From Komagataeibacter sp. FXV3 (GTDB taxonomy: Bacteria; Pseudomonadota; Alphaproteobacteria; Acetobacterales; Acetobacteraceae), in NCBI RefSeq assembly GCF_015155755.1, contig NZ_VWPI01000167.1, positions 35,412-99,411 of the forward strand: 64,000 nucleotides of DNA, read 5' to 3'. Positions within the stretch are counted from its first letter, which is position 1. The number at the start of each line of letters is the position of its first letter. The notes below the pieces were generated by a model. It searched no databases. It was not told the origin of the DNA and worked only from the letters and a program-made list of their open reading frames with translations. Both the position numbers and the translations under genes were made by a program. Positions 15,301-22,636 of the stretch are shown piece after piece.

Positions 15301-17492
15301 GCGGGCGCGTGATAGATGACCGTTTCGACCCCGAGCACCTCGGCGGTAAAGGCGATGATGTCGCTGACCGGCAACCACGGAGCGCCAAGGCGCGCGGTGA
15401 TCTCCGACGGACGCAGATCGGCTGGCTGGACGGCTTCCAGCGCCGTCACGTTCCGGGCGTAGCGTCCATCGATCCGGGCTGCATCGCGTGCATCTTCCAG
15501 CTTGGTCCGCACGGCGCCGGAGAGCATTTCATCAGCCGTGACCCAGACATCGCGACCGTCCACACTCCGTACCGGATCGAGATAGACCGCATCCCCCAGT
15601 GCGGCCGCGACCTCAGCTTCGGACTGTCCCATGAGTTCCGCGATCCGCGGCATTTCCACGCCGCCTGTTTCATGCAGGCAGACGGCCAGGGCGTCGTGCG
15701 CGGAATGGATCTCGGGTTCGACAGGCGCATGAATGACCCGTTCCGAGAAAATTGGTCCCATCCGGCCTTTCTGTGTCGCCTCGTCGTATTCCTCGATGGA
15801 CGAGACCAGCCAGACGTCGGGATCATCGTAAAATGGCGTCAGGTTCGGTCGCCGCTGGGTTTCGTTTTCGACTCCGGTTTCCGGATCGATCCTGACTGTC
15901 ACATTCATCAGGTTGATCGGGCCGAACTGTCGGACAAAGCTGAAATAGGCACGCTTCAGATCACCCTGCAGGCGTCCGTAGGGCAGGTTCTCCATCTGCG
16001 CCCGCAGCACCGCGCGTGCCGCATCCCGGACGGGTATCAGCGCGGTAATGATCCGGGCATGCTTCTGGAAGAGACCGTCCTTCTGATCCCCTTTCCTGAT
16101 GGCGACCGTGGCGGCCTGTCCGTCGCAGATCTGTTGCAGGACGCCTTTCGTGACGAAGTAGGAGCCCTCTTTCAACTGGGCGCCATCGGCAGCCGTGCCG
16201 ACCAGCACACCGGCTCCCGCCGGCCGGACAATGCGCTGGTCCAGGGGTTCCGGAAAGCGCACGTCCTGCCCGATCCGGCTCAGGGCCTCGGGCAACATCA
16301 CATCGAGCCTGCGCTCGGCACGCGCGTCGCATGTGTAATCGGGACCGAACTGGGTGGTGGTCCAGCCGTGACGGCCAAGCACCTGCTCCGGATGGTCGAG
16401 GAAGTAGCGATTGACGAGGAGCGGACCGTTACCCTGGTCGCTATTCGCAAGGGCGCCGGTTTCCAGCCAGGTCTCGTCATCGGCGATGTCGCCGATCATG
16501 CGCTTGCGGAACACCAGTACGTCCACCACCACGTCCGTGCCGGCGTCATCGCGCATTGCTCCGGCCGGGAGCCGGACCGCCCCCACGAGGTCAGCCATGT
16601 CGACAATGGTCCGGCGCGCGGTGCTGTCGGTCTTGTCCAGTGTATGGCGGGACGTCACGAAGATTGCGATGCCGCCTGGGCGGAGTGCTTCGACGGATCG
16701 GGCGATAAAAAAATCATGCAGGCTCAGGCCAAGCCGTCCCAGACCTTCCGGGCCACGCACGGTGCGATTGGAAAAGGGTGGATTACCGATCGCAAGGTCA
16801 TACCCGTCTGCGAGCTTCACTGTCGTGAAATCCTCGCTGCGGATCCACTGGTTCGGATAGAGCCTGCGTGCGATCCTTGCTGTAATCGGATCATTCTCGA
16901 TCCCGGTAAAGGCGATGCGTCCCTCGAGCCTTTCCGGTCGGGCCGCGATGAAGAGACCGGTCCCACAGCCGGGTTCAAGGACGGAACCGCCTCTGAAGCC
17001 CATCTGCAGCACTTTGTTCCAGAGCGCGTGCACGATCAGTTCAGGCGTAAAATGCGCATATTGTGTCGCGCGCTTCAGTCCTGCCCTTTCAACGTCTGTT
17101 GTGGAGGCATGGATCGCCTCGCCAATCTCTTCCCAGCCTGGGCGGGGGCTGTCGCTCCCGGATGGAAACAGGTTGTTCGCCAGTTCTCCAGCTCCAAAGC
17201 CGATGAAGCGTGACAGGACGATCTGTTCGGGGGACGAAGCGTTTCGGTCTGCTTCTTCGATCTCCTTGAGCAGCGCGATTGCCAGCGCGTTGTCACGGGC
17301 CCGCTGTTTCCAGGTGTCAGCGAGGCCTCGGTCGGCCACCATATGAAAGTCGATCTGGGGAAGGGCCATCGGGGCCGGTGTGACGGGCGAGACAGGGGAG
17401 GTGCCGTCTTCGCCTTCAAGTTCGCCCCAGAAAAGGTCGTTCTGAGTATCTGCAAGAGCGGTTGTGCCGAAGAGGTTGAGCTGGAACGACAT
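12393..17492 (-). CDS. DarB-like giant: N6-adenine methyltransferase plus SF2 helicase
   Basis: A 1,699-residue protein. A methyltransferase domain lies near residues 140-340: EPGCGTG (SAM motif I, about 173-179) and NPPF (motif IV, about 237-240). An SF2 helicase follows, with Walker A AVGSGKT near 878, Walker B VDEAQQ near 1036, and the motif VI stretch QREGRIERQGN near 1386. This layout matches phage P1 DarB and plasmid relatives, which protect incoming DNA from type I restriction. The ATG at 17492 has GGAG eight bases upstream; a GTG 27 bases earlier is less likely. A BREX PglX or Snf2 methylase is an alternative, but no BREX genes are present. Confidence 0.9.
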   Translation of the reverse strand: MSFQLNLFGTTALADTQNDLFWGELEGEDGTSPVSPVTPAPMALPQIDFHMVADRGLADTWKQRARDNALAIALLKEIEEADRNASSPEQIVLSRFIGFGAGELANNLFPSGSDSPRPGWEEIGEAIHASTTDVERAGLKRATQYAHFTPELIVHALWNKVLQMGFRGGSVLEPGCGTGLFIAARPERLEGRIAFTGIENDPITARIARRLYPNQWIRSEDFTTVKLADGYDLAIGNPPFSNRTVRGPEGLGRLGLSLHDFFIARSVEALRPGGIAIFVTSRHTLDKTDSTARRTIVDMADLVGAVRLPAGAMRDDAGTDVVVDVLVFRKRMIGDIADDETWLETGALANSDQGNGPLLVNRYFLDHPEQVLGRHGWTTTQFGPDYTCDARAERRLDVMLPEALSRIGQDVRFPEPLDQRIVRPAGAGVLVGTAADGAQLKEGSYFVTKGVLQQICDGQAATVAIRKGDQKDGLFQKHARIITALIPVRDAARAVLRAQMENLPYGRLQGDLKRAYFSFVRQFGPINLMNVTVRIDPETGVENETQRRPNLTPFYDDPDVWLVSSIEEYDEATQKGRMGPIFSERVIHAPVEPEIHSAHDALAVCLHETGGVEMPRIAELMGQSEAEVAAALGDAVYLDPVRSVDGRDVWVTADEMLSGAVRTKLEDARDAARIDGRYARNVTALEAVQPADLRPSEITARLGAPWLPVSDIIAFTAEVLGVETVIYHAPAVACWTVEKRAFMGKAEATSVWGTERRHAGELLEDALTQASPKIWDVWRDGDGNEHRELNTQETEAAKEKLAAIKRAFETWVWQDGDRAERLVRLYNDTYNNLVARAFDGSHLRLPGASTTISLRPHQKRVIWRIIAAGGTYIAHAVGSGKTFSMVAAVMEQKRLGLVSKAMIAVPGHCLAQMAREFLMLYPTARILVADETNFVKAKRQRFLARAATGNWDAIIITHDAFRFIPVEGDFERQMIEAQIASYEEVLESVDASDRLSRKRVESMKEKMQAKLEGLSARKDDLVHLGEIGIDQILVDEAQQFRKLSFATNQSDLKGVDPNGSQRAWDLFVKTRYLAAKNPERPLIMASGSPITNTLAEMWTVSRYMDLEALQKRYLHEFDAWAANFGETRTELELQPSGLYKPVTRFTEFVNVADLMAMYRDFADVVQHDDLRQYVTLPAIRGGRREIIVAPTNDNFRAYQKTLAARIKAIEARQGRPQKGDDILLSVITDARHAAIDLRFVAPLAANDDTSKLNLMIGNVFRIWQETSESRYSDPETGRPYDLPGAVQMIFSDLGTESAMETRGFSAYTWIRDELIRLGVPRAEIAFMQHYRKSAAKQKLFGDLNAGRKRILIGSTATMGTGVNAQERLKALHHLDVPWLVSDIIQREGRIERQGNQHAEIELYAYAQQGSVDATNWQLLERKQRFIGLAMSGDRSIRRIEDIGGEGGNQFAMAKALASGDARLMHKAGLEADLARLERLAAAHYDDQFAVKRAIDRAEREITGAERQIPLIEADIASRQPTKGDAFVLRRDKGDLTEREKAGSWLLSQVRLAAKNGEAGVWNLGRIGGFAVMCEAGPGRRVYYEKRAVDVTLFVEARSGRIEIAVEDDTKGLGLTSRLEHALLRIDDALRDAIRMREEAQRRLPSYRARLGLPFAEQAMLDEKRAELKALEDDLAATATDEDPVHHDTEDREKEKEAAA

Positions 17493-17586
17493 GGCCGTGC
17501 TCCGTACAAACGCCGGCACCCGGCGCTGCTTCTGCAGGCCGGGATGTTTCCGGGACAGGTTTTCGGGATGTCAGGAACGGGCGTGC

Positions 17587-17610
17587 TAATCAGGTTGTGT
17601 TGCCTGATTA
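17587..17610. promoter_or_regulatory. inverted repeat upstream of the DarB-like gene
   Basis: TAATCAGG (17587-17594) and CCTGATTA (17603-17610) form a perfect 8-bp inverted repeat about 95 bases before the start codon. This could be an operator or a leader hairpin. Confidence 0.45.
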
Positions 17611-17649
17611 CTCTTTCCTTCAGCTCTTATTGCGACCGGGTCGGGCAGT

Positions 17650-17745
17650 GCGGGGCAAGGGTGCCGCGTAGCGGCAGCACCGGACCCGCGCGCAGGCGAC
17701 GCAGACGCCGAGCACGGGGAGGAGCTACCCCTTGCGGCGTGCTGG
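17650..17745. repeat. structured intergenic element, copy C
   Basis: Third copy of the element seen at 7033 and 12281, closest to copy B in sequence. The closing stem pairs GCAAGGG with CCCTTGC, and most internal stems are kept. In the hairpin near 17695-17710 the pairs differ from A and B. It lies upstream of the DarB-like gene, followed on the far side by an A/T-rich stretch (17757-17785). Confidence 0.8.
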
Positions 17746-17914
17746 TCGATCTGGTGCAGTTTTGTCTTATTTAGACCTTTTTTTGGCCGTTCCTCTTCGG
17801 CAAACAATGGGCAATCGGCTCAAAGCTCTAGCGCTCCCGACCATAGGTAATCTAACTGTATCCCCAGACGATACGTCCTGCGCAAGCAACGCACCAAATC
17901 AACAGACAAAAGCG

Positions 17915-17945
17915 TTTTACGCGGTAAAAATTTTACGGCGTAAAA
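17915..17945 (+). promoter_or_regulatory. tandem palindromes upstream of parA
   Basis: Two adjacent copies of TTTTAC-N3-GTAAAA, at 17915-17929 and 17931-17945, each a near-perfect palindrome, about 100 bases before parA. They look like an operator for self-regulation of the par operon or a small centromere (parS-like) site. Confidence 0.65.
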
Positions 17946-18041
17946 GATTTGGAACTCTTCTCTTGTCTTCAGAAAGCTGTCCTGTAAAAACTCCTTCTAT
18001 ACGGTGGCGGTCCGCGGAACTCCTGCATCGATAAGGTCCCA

Positions 18042-18716
18042 ATGACAAAACATCCCTCTCCATCAAAACAATCCATCGTGATGCTATCATCGCCAAAGGG
18101 TGGTGTTGGAAAATCGTCGTTATCCCGGAATATACTTGTTTTAGCTGCTCAATCTGGCAGACAAGTATTAGGACTGGATATGGATAAACAGGCAACTCTA
18201 GCCACATGGGCGGAACGCAGGGAACGCGTCCGTGCGAGTATTCCGGCCGTGTCCCATATTCCTGTACATCGCGCGTCCCTTGATGACTGGCGATCTACCC
18301 TGAAAATGGCGAGGCAATCCTCCGCCGATTTTATTGTCATCGACACGCCGCCCTCGATCGAAATCAACATGACAGCAATCTTGGGCTTGTGTGAAAGTTC
18401 TGGTTTTGTTCTGGTTCCATGCCAGCAAAGCCAAGACGATTTAGACAGCGTGATACCGTGGATGCGCCATTTGAAACAGAGCGGTGCGAAAGCAGCGTTC
18501 ATCATTAATCGGGCGAATATTCGAACTCGTTCCTACGCGACTATCCGCTCCAAATTGCTAAATGTCGGACCCGTGTGTCCCGTAGAAATCGCCCAAGCAG
18601 AGGAAATATCACTCGCAAATGGTAAAGGGTTAGGCGTCATGGATCTAAGTCGGCCCAAAAACGCGGAAGCGTTTGGCGCACTCTGGTCATACTTGCGACA
18701 GGAGTTGGACCTGTGA
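18042..18716 (+). CDS. parA: ParA-family partition ATPase
   Basis: A 224-residue ParA/MinD-type ATPase. The deviant Walker A SPKGGVGKSS is at residues 17-26, and Walker B is FIVIDTPPS. There is no N-terminal DNA-binding extension, so it is a small type Ib-like ParA. It drives plasmid segregation by ATP-dependent binding to the nucleoid. A purine-rich AAGG sits upstream of the ATG. Its stop overlaps the GTG start of the next gene (GTGA), which strongly couples the two. No classical ParB follows; the partner gene is unrelated in sequence. Confidence 0.93.
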   Translation: MTKHPSPSKQSIVMLSSPKGGVGKSSLSRNILVLAAQSGRQVLGLDMDKQATLATWAERRERVRASIPAVSHIPVHRASLDDWRSTLKMARQSSADFIVIDTPPSIEINMTAILGLCESSGFVLVPCQQSQDDLDSVIPWMRHLKQSGAKAAFIINRANIRTRSYATIRSKLLNVGPVCPVEIAQAEEISLANGKGLGVMDLSRPKNAEAFGALWSYLRQELDL

Positions 18717-19411
18717 GCAAAGCCAATTCGACGCGCGGCATCTCGCTGCGAGCCTTGCAGGGCCTTGATGCTGACGAAATACAGCCATCTGATGCGCGTC
18801 CTAGCGAGCTACATGAACTCACCACCGTATCTTCTGAAACCCTGGAGACAATTGCATCAGTATTTTCCGGAACGGACCTTGCGAAGGACGAGGGCCGCAT
18901 CCGGATCATTCTTGATACCCAGCGCGCCGTAACATCTGCGTGGGAAAAGGCTGCGCGTTCCTTTCTGGAAATCGGCCGAGCATTAAATACGCTAGAAAAT
19001 GCACTTTTTTCGAGAGAAGAAAAAAACCGTCTTAAAGCCAGTTTCGAACGCTTTTTCCCTTTCTCCGAACCGGTGGCCTCCCAGTTGCGTCGGATCGCAA
19101 GCATGGTGGATAGTGGCCGAATTAGCGAGACGTTACTACCGGGTTCATATAGTGCAGCGTATCAGCTGACTTTGCTGGGACCAGAGGAACTTGAAGCGGC
19201 GCGCGAGAAGGGCCTCGTCGGACCCAGCGCGTCTCGTTCTGCAATCATAGCATTCCGAAAGTCAATCAAGCGGCCTGCATCTCATGTTGATTTTGCCGCG
19301 CTCGTAACAGAGGCGCGGCGCCTTAGATCCACTAGGCGCCAAATGCTGGAACAGCTTGTTGCCATCCGAAAGCGCTTACGTGAAATCGATGAACTTATCG
19401 GTGACGAGTAA
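18713..19411 (+). CDS. ParA partner, putative centromere-binding protein, 232 aa
   Basis: Not recognised as a known family. Its place right after parA, with a four-base overlap, is where a ParB-type or other centromere-binding partner is expected. The N-terminus is polar. The middle resembles a helical DNA-binding region (SFLEIGRALNTLENALFSRE; SRSAIIAFRKSIKR). The C-terminus is a long, charged coiled coil (RRQMLEQLVAIRKRLREIDE), suiting a dimer. The start is GTG. The phage-type KorB-like or small ParB groups are possible, but the ParB N motif is absent. Confidence 0.75.
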   Translation: MSKANSTRGISLRALQGLDADEIQPSDARPSELHELTTVSSETLETIASVFSGTDLAKDEGRIRIILDTQRAVTSAWEKAARSFLEIGRALNTLENALFSREEKNRLKASFERFFPFSEPVASQLRRIASMVDSGRISETLLPGSYSAAYQLTLLGPEELEAAREKGLVGPSASRSAIIAFRKSIKRPASHVDFAALVTEARRLRSTRRQMLEQLVAIRKRLREIDELIGDE

Positions 19412-19429
19412 AAGTTCCGAGAGAGCATT

Positions 19430-19972
19430 CGGAGGCCAACCCCTGCATCTATTACGGGATCGGCAACGCGACCTTCTACACAAGACGATCGAAATACGGT
19501 GGGCTGGAGGTCTCGAAGCTTGAGGAGCAGCAAGTAGGAAACTCGTGAGACGCCCGGCATTACGGCATAATGCTCTGACCAAGGCGGTGTCCAAACGGGA
19601 TTACTCGCAACGGCGGGGGCGGGCCTGTAGTCGCATCACCGTCGACTCGAGGACGTGGCGCTATGCGTCGTACCGTCCATGCGATACCGAGGTGCGCGGC
19701 CTACCGCGCCACCTTGCGGGCGAACGATGCCAGCTTCCCTATCAGGGTCGGCACATCTTTCTGGAATGCGAAGGAGTAATCCTGATCCACAAAAAGCTGT
19801 TCCGGTTGTATCGCAAGGAAGGGTTGTCGGTCCATTAGTGTGGTGTCCTGAAACAGGAAATGGGCACCTACTCGCCGACGCCGGTGCCCGACGGTCCTAA
19901 TTAGCGCTGGACAACGGATGTCGCTTCCGCGTGCTGACCGTTGAGGACGACTACACGCGAGAGTGCCTAGTA
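19430..19972 (+). pseudogene. decayed IS3-family transposase remnants
   Basis: Pieces of an IS3-type element in broken frames. Near 19470 a reading frame gives YYGIGNATFYTRRSKYGGLEVSKLEE split across the window, as in the OrfA end. Around 19615-19838 another gives RTWRYASYRP and then ILIHKKLFRLYRKEGL, typical of OrfB. Near 19880-19970 PVPDGPN, then RFRVLTVEDDYTRECL are seen across stops. The catalytic core is lost. The piece ends abruptly where the IS630-type remnant starts, so one element landed in or next to the other. Confidence 0.75.
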
Positions 19973-19974
19973 CT

Positions 19975-20665
19975 AGTCACCTGAATCTGAAGTTCGGCTC
20001 ATTGTCTTATGACAAAAGCGCTTCACCGAGGCGAGGATCTGGTCGGCTGATTTGACCCACCGATACGACCGTGGGTTTTTGTTATGTGCATCGATAAAAG
20101 TTGTGATGTCGGCTTCGAGTGCAGTTGTTGACCGATGCACGCCGCGTTGGAATTGCTTGCGCGTCAGTTCGGCGAACCAGCGCTCTACCTGATTGATCCA
20201 GGAAGCCGAGGTGGGCGTGAAGTGAGCATGCCAATGCGGGCGGCGGGCGAGCCACGTCTTGATCGTGGTCGTTTTATGTGTGGCGTAGTTATCCATCACG
20301 AGATGAACATCCCGGTCATCAGGGATCACGGCGGCGATACGTTTCAGGAAATCGAGAAATTCCATGGTACGATGACGTTTGTAGCATTTGCCGATTACCG
20401 CACCTGTTGCGATGTCGAGGGCTGCAAACAGCGACGTCGTACCGTTCCGGAGATAGGTATGGGTACGTGGTTCCGGCACGCCCGGTACCATGGGCAGGAC
20501 GGGCTGTTCGCGGTCCAGCGCCTGGATCTAGGATTTCTCGTCGACGCACAGCGCGATCGCGCGGTTCGGTGGCGACATGTAAAGACCGACAATATCCCGA
20601 ACCTTGTCGACAAATAGCGGGTCCGTCGACAGTTTGAAGGTTTCAGTCCGATGCGGCTATCTTCG
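19975..20665 (-). pseudogene. IS630-family transposase, broken
   Basis: The C-terminal two thirds of an IS630-family DDE transposase. The frame runs FKLSTDPLFVDKVRDIVGLY, then ALCVDEKS, a TAG stop where relatives have Gln, then IQALDREQPVLPM. It goes on intact from an ATG at 20491 through LVMDNYATHKT and SASWINQVERWF to the end. The N-terminal helix-turn-helix part is missing. The element is therefore dead through truncation plus one nonsense codon. It lies between the IS3 remnant and repA. Confidence 0.88.
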
Positions 20666-20736
20666 ACTGTTTGTCCGCAATTAGTCTACTGATTTGCCTC
20701 TATGCGACGCAGATGTTTTCATCGTCTACTTTGAGT

Positions 20737-20751
20737 GAGGACTTTAGCGGG
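20737..20751 (+). repeat. isolated iteron at the 3' end of repA
   Basis: GAGGACTTTAGCGGG matches the iteron consensus at 13-14 of 15 positions, overlapping the last bases of repA and about a kilobase from the main array. Confidence 0.7.
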
Positions 20752-21679
20752 ACCTAGGAAACGCGACTACCGTGCGTTTTGGCTCAACAGGTGGAGGTGA
20801 GGGAACTAATGTCAGACCCACAGCACTCAGTTTGACTACCGCCTCTGGATATACTGCTAGCGCCAAGTTGAGTTGAGCGCAGAAGGTATCACGGAAATGG
20901 TCTAGGCGTTTTACGCCAGCGCCGAACTGGGCGTGAAGACCCTTCCAAGTGATTGGCGTGTCCTTCTGGAGGACATGCAGCCGATATGCAAGCCAGCAAT
21001 ATATGTCTAAAGCCATCGAGTGTTTACTGATCGCTCGAATTGCGGATTCCTGGATAGGAACAGGATGTCGACGAAGCTGATCGTAGAATGTTTCACTTAG
21101 CTTCGTCCGCGCTAAAAGCTGTCCCCCGCTAGAGTCCTCGCCATCTTCCGTAAACAGTGCTTTATCGACTATAAGTTGTTGGACTAATGCTGACTTTCCT
21201 GCTTGTTGGACCTCGAAAGTGAGACGACAGCGCGTGATGCGGAGTGCCTGCTCTCTTACGTCGGCTATCGTTTTGCCGCCAGGAGAGATGTTCATCTTCT
21301 TAAGCCAGTCGCGAAGCGACTTTCCGAGCTCAATTTCGCGACTCTGGGTTCTTAGAGCCTCGGTTTGCAGATATAGCAGTATAAGTCTGGCTCGACTTCC
21401 GTATGGGACACCAATCCATTGAAGTTCCCCATTCGGAAGCGTTCGTCGACCTGGTTCTACGAGAAGGGTAACTCTGTCGGTGCGAACTTGCCAAGGTGCA
21501 GAGTCGGGTTGTTTTTTATGTGGGAGCGGTGCTTGGGCCCAGCCGCTATACATGAAACCTAGTCCGGCATCTTCGTCCGTCAGATATGCGGCGGCCGCAT
21601 CAACGACGCGGCGGTCCATGTCTAGCTGGAGTACATGCTGTCGACCATGCTCCTGAAGCAAGTCATGCACTTCCGCCAT
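20744..21679 (-). CDS. repA: plasmid replication initiator RepA
   Basis: A 311-residue replication protein of the RepA type common on acetic acid bacterium and other alphaproteobacterial plasmids. Diagnostic stretches are VPYGSRARLILLYLQTEALR, SLRDWLKKMNI, then RCRLTFEV, and a C-terminal winged-helix-like part (HSMALDIYCWLAYRL). It binds iterons and opens the origin. Several ATGs are possible; the one at 21679 has AGGGGA six bases upstream, while the longest form begins at 21697. Iteron copies lie upstream, one lies inside the coding region (21125-21139), and one lies just past the 3' end (20737-20751). Confidence 0.92.
   Translation of the reverse strand: MAEVHDLLQEHGRQHVLQLDMDRRVVDAAAAYLTDEDAGLGFMYSGWAQAPLPHKKQPDSAPWQVRTDRVTLLVEPGRRTLPNGELQWIGVPYGSRARLILLYLQTEALRTQSREIELGKSLRDWLKKMNISPGGKTIADVREQALRITRCRLTFEVQQAGKSALVQQLIVDKALFTEDGEDSSGGQLLARTKLSETFYDQLRRHPVPIQESAIRAISKHSMALDIYCWLAYRLHVLQKDTPITWKGLHAQFGAGVKRLDHFRDTFCAQLNLALAVYPEAVVKLSAVGLTLVPSPPPVEPKRTVVAFPRSR
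21125..21139 (-). repeat. iteron inside the repA coding region
   Basis: CCCGCTAGAGTCCTC, a perfect match to the iteron consensus, lies within repA and encodes part of its EDSSGG stretch. Confidence 0.7.
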
Positions 21680-21753
21680 CATGGCTCCCCTAGGCATATG
21701 TATGTTGGCTCGATTCTGCGTCCATGATGCACGGATTTGTTCAGAATGTCTCT

Positions 21754-22400
21754 GAGGACTGTAGCGGGATCTAATACTAGTTAAAACTAATTGTATTCTA
21801 ATATTAGTTTGTCCCGTTAGTGTCCTCGGGATAACTTATGCGAATCGTGCTTGCTCCGTAAGCACGTGTCGCTAGAGTCCTCAGTTTTTCCGCTACAGTC
21901 CTCAGTACCCTGTTGGTCACCTCGCAAAAGGGAGGTGTAGCGAATCGGTATCTCTGAGGGCATCAAGTTTCCCGTCAGAGTCCTCGATTTGCAGATAGCG
22001 CTAATTTGGCGCCCCGTCAAAGTCCTCAAAACTGAGAAATTTTCAGGTTAGGAGGCTTCTAACAGCCCGATTTTCCTTGATGTTCGGCGGATAAACCTGT
22101 TTTTGGCGCACAAAACCCCGCTAGAGTCCTCACTTCGAGGGCCGTTTTGCGATCTGTTTCGGCTCCAGATTTCTGGCATATCTCAGAAATTAACCTTGCG
22201 CGTCGCATGTTCCCGCCAGAGTCCTCAGTTTTTGCCTCTGAAAGAAACTCCATGAGGACTCTGGCGGGAATGTAGGCTGGAACAGGTGTTCAGAACTTTC
22301 ACTTGGTCGGGTAGCGCGCTGAGATGCTGGCTCCGTCGATGTACGTTTTACGGTCTCTCGGGATAATGTCGTGGCGTGGGCTACGCCCGCCAAAGTCCTC
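21754..22400. other. origin of replication with iteron array (oriV)
   Basis: Ten 15-base iterons with consensus CCCGYYAGAGTCCTC (or its complement) begin at 21754, 21813, 21868, 21889, 21971, 22013, 22117, 22212, 22254 and 22386. Those at 21754 and 22254 are in the opposite orientation to the rest, and 22212/22254 form an inverted pair. An AT-rich segment (21770-21812) with the inverted repeat AAACTAAT / ATTAGTTT (21784-21791, 21803-21810) lies next to repA and could be the melting region and/or repA promoter. This is a typical iteron-controlled origin, with spacing that is irregular and wide. No gene is seen up to 22636. Confidence 0.9.
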
Positions 22401-22636
22401 ATCTGGATGTTGTGGTTACACTGGGGGCTGACGTCTGTGATCACGCGTGACATAGCCCTGTCTATTTCCGCAGGCTCTGCGAATCGACCCTCTCGGATAT
22501 CCCAACTGATCTACCCAGTGACGCCGTTGTGAGTCGCGGCAGGGAAATAATCAACAGGTCTTCATCAGGGGAAATACTGGTTTCCTGATATTCTGCTTTT
22601 TTGCTGTGTGTCCACTGGACGAATGCAGGTGAAAGC

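Noticed and set aside
15309..17213. Long plus-strand open frame (634 codons) opposite the DarB-like gene
   Set aside because: Antisense shadow of a GC-rich coding region; the minus-strand frame has clear motifs and the plus frame has none.
12393..17492. BREX (PglX-like) reading of the methyltransferase/helicase giant
   Set aside because: PglX has no SF2 helicase fusion, and no brxC, pglZ or brxL gene is present; DarB-like layout fits better.
21754..22400. CRISPR-like array from repeated 15-mers
   Set aside because: Repeats are short, in both orientations and unevenly spaced, with no uniform spacers; they are iterons beside repA.
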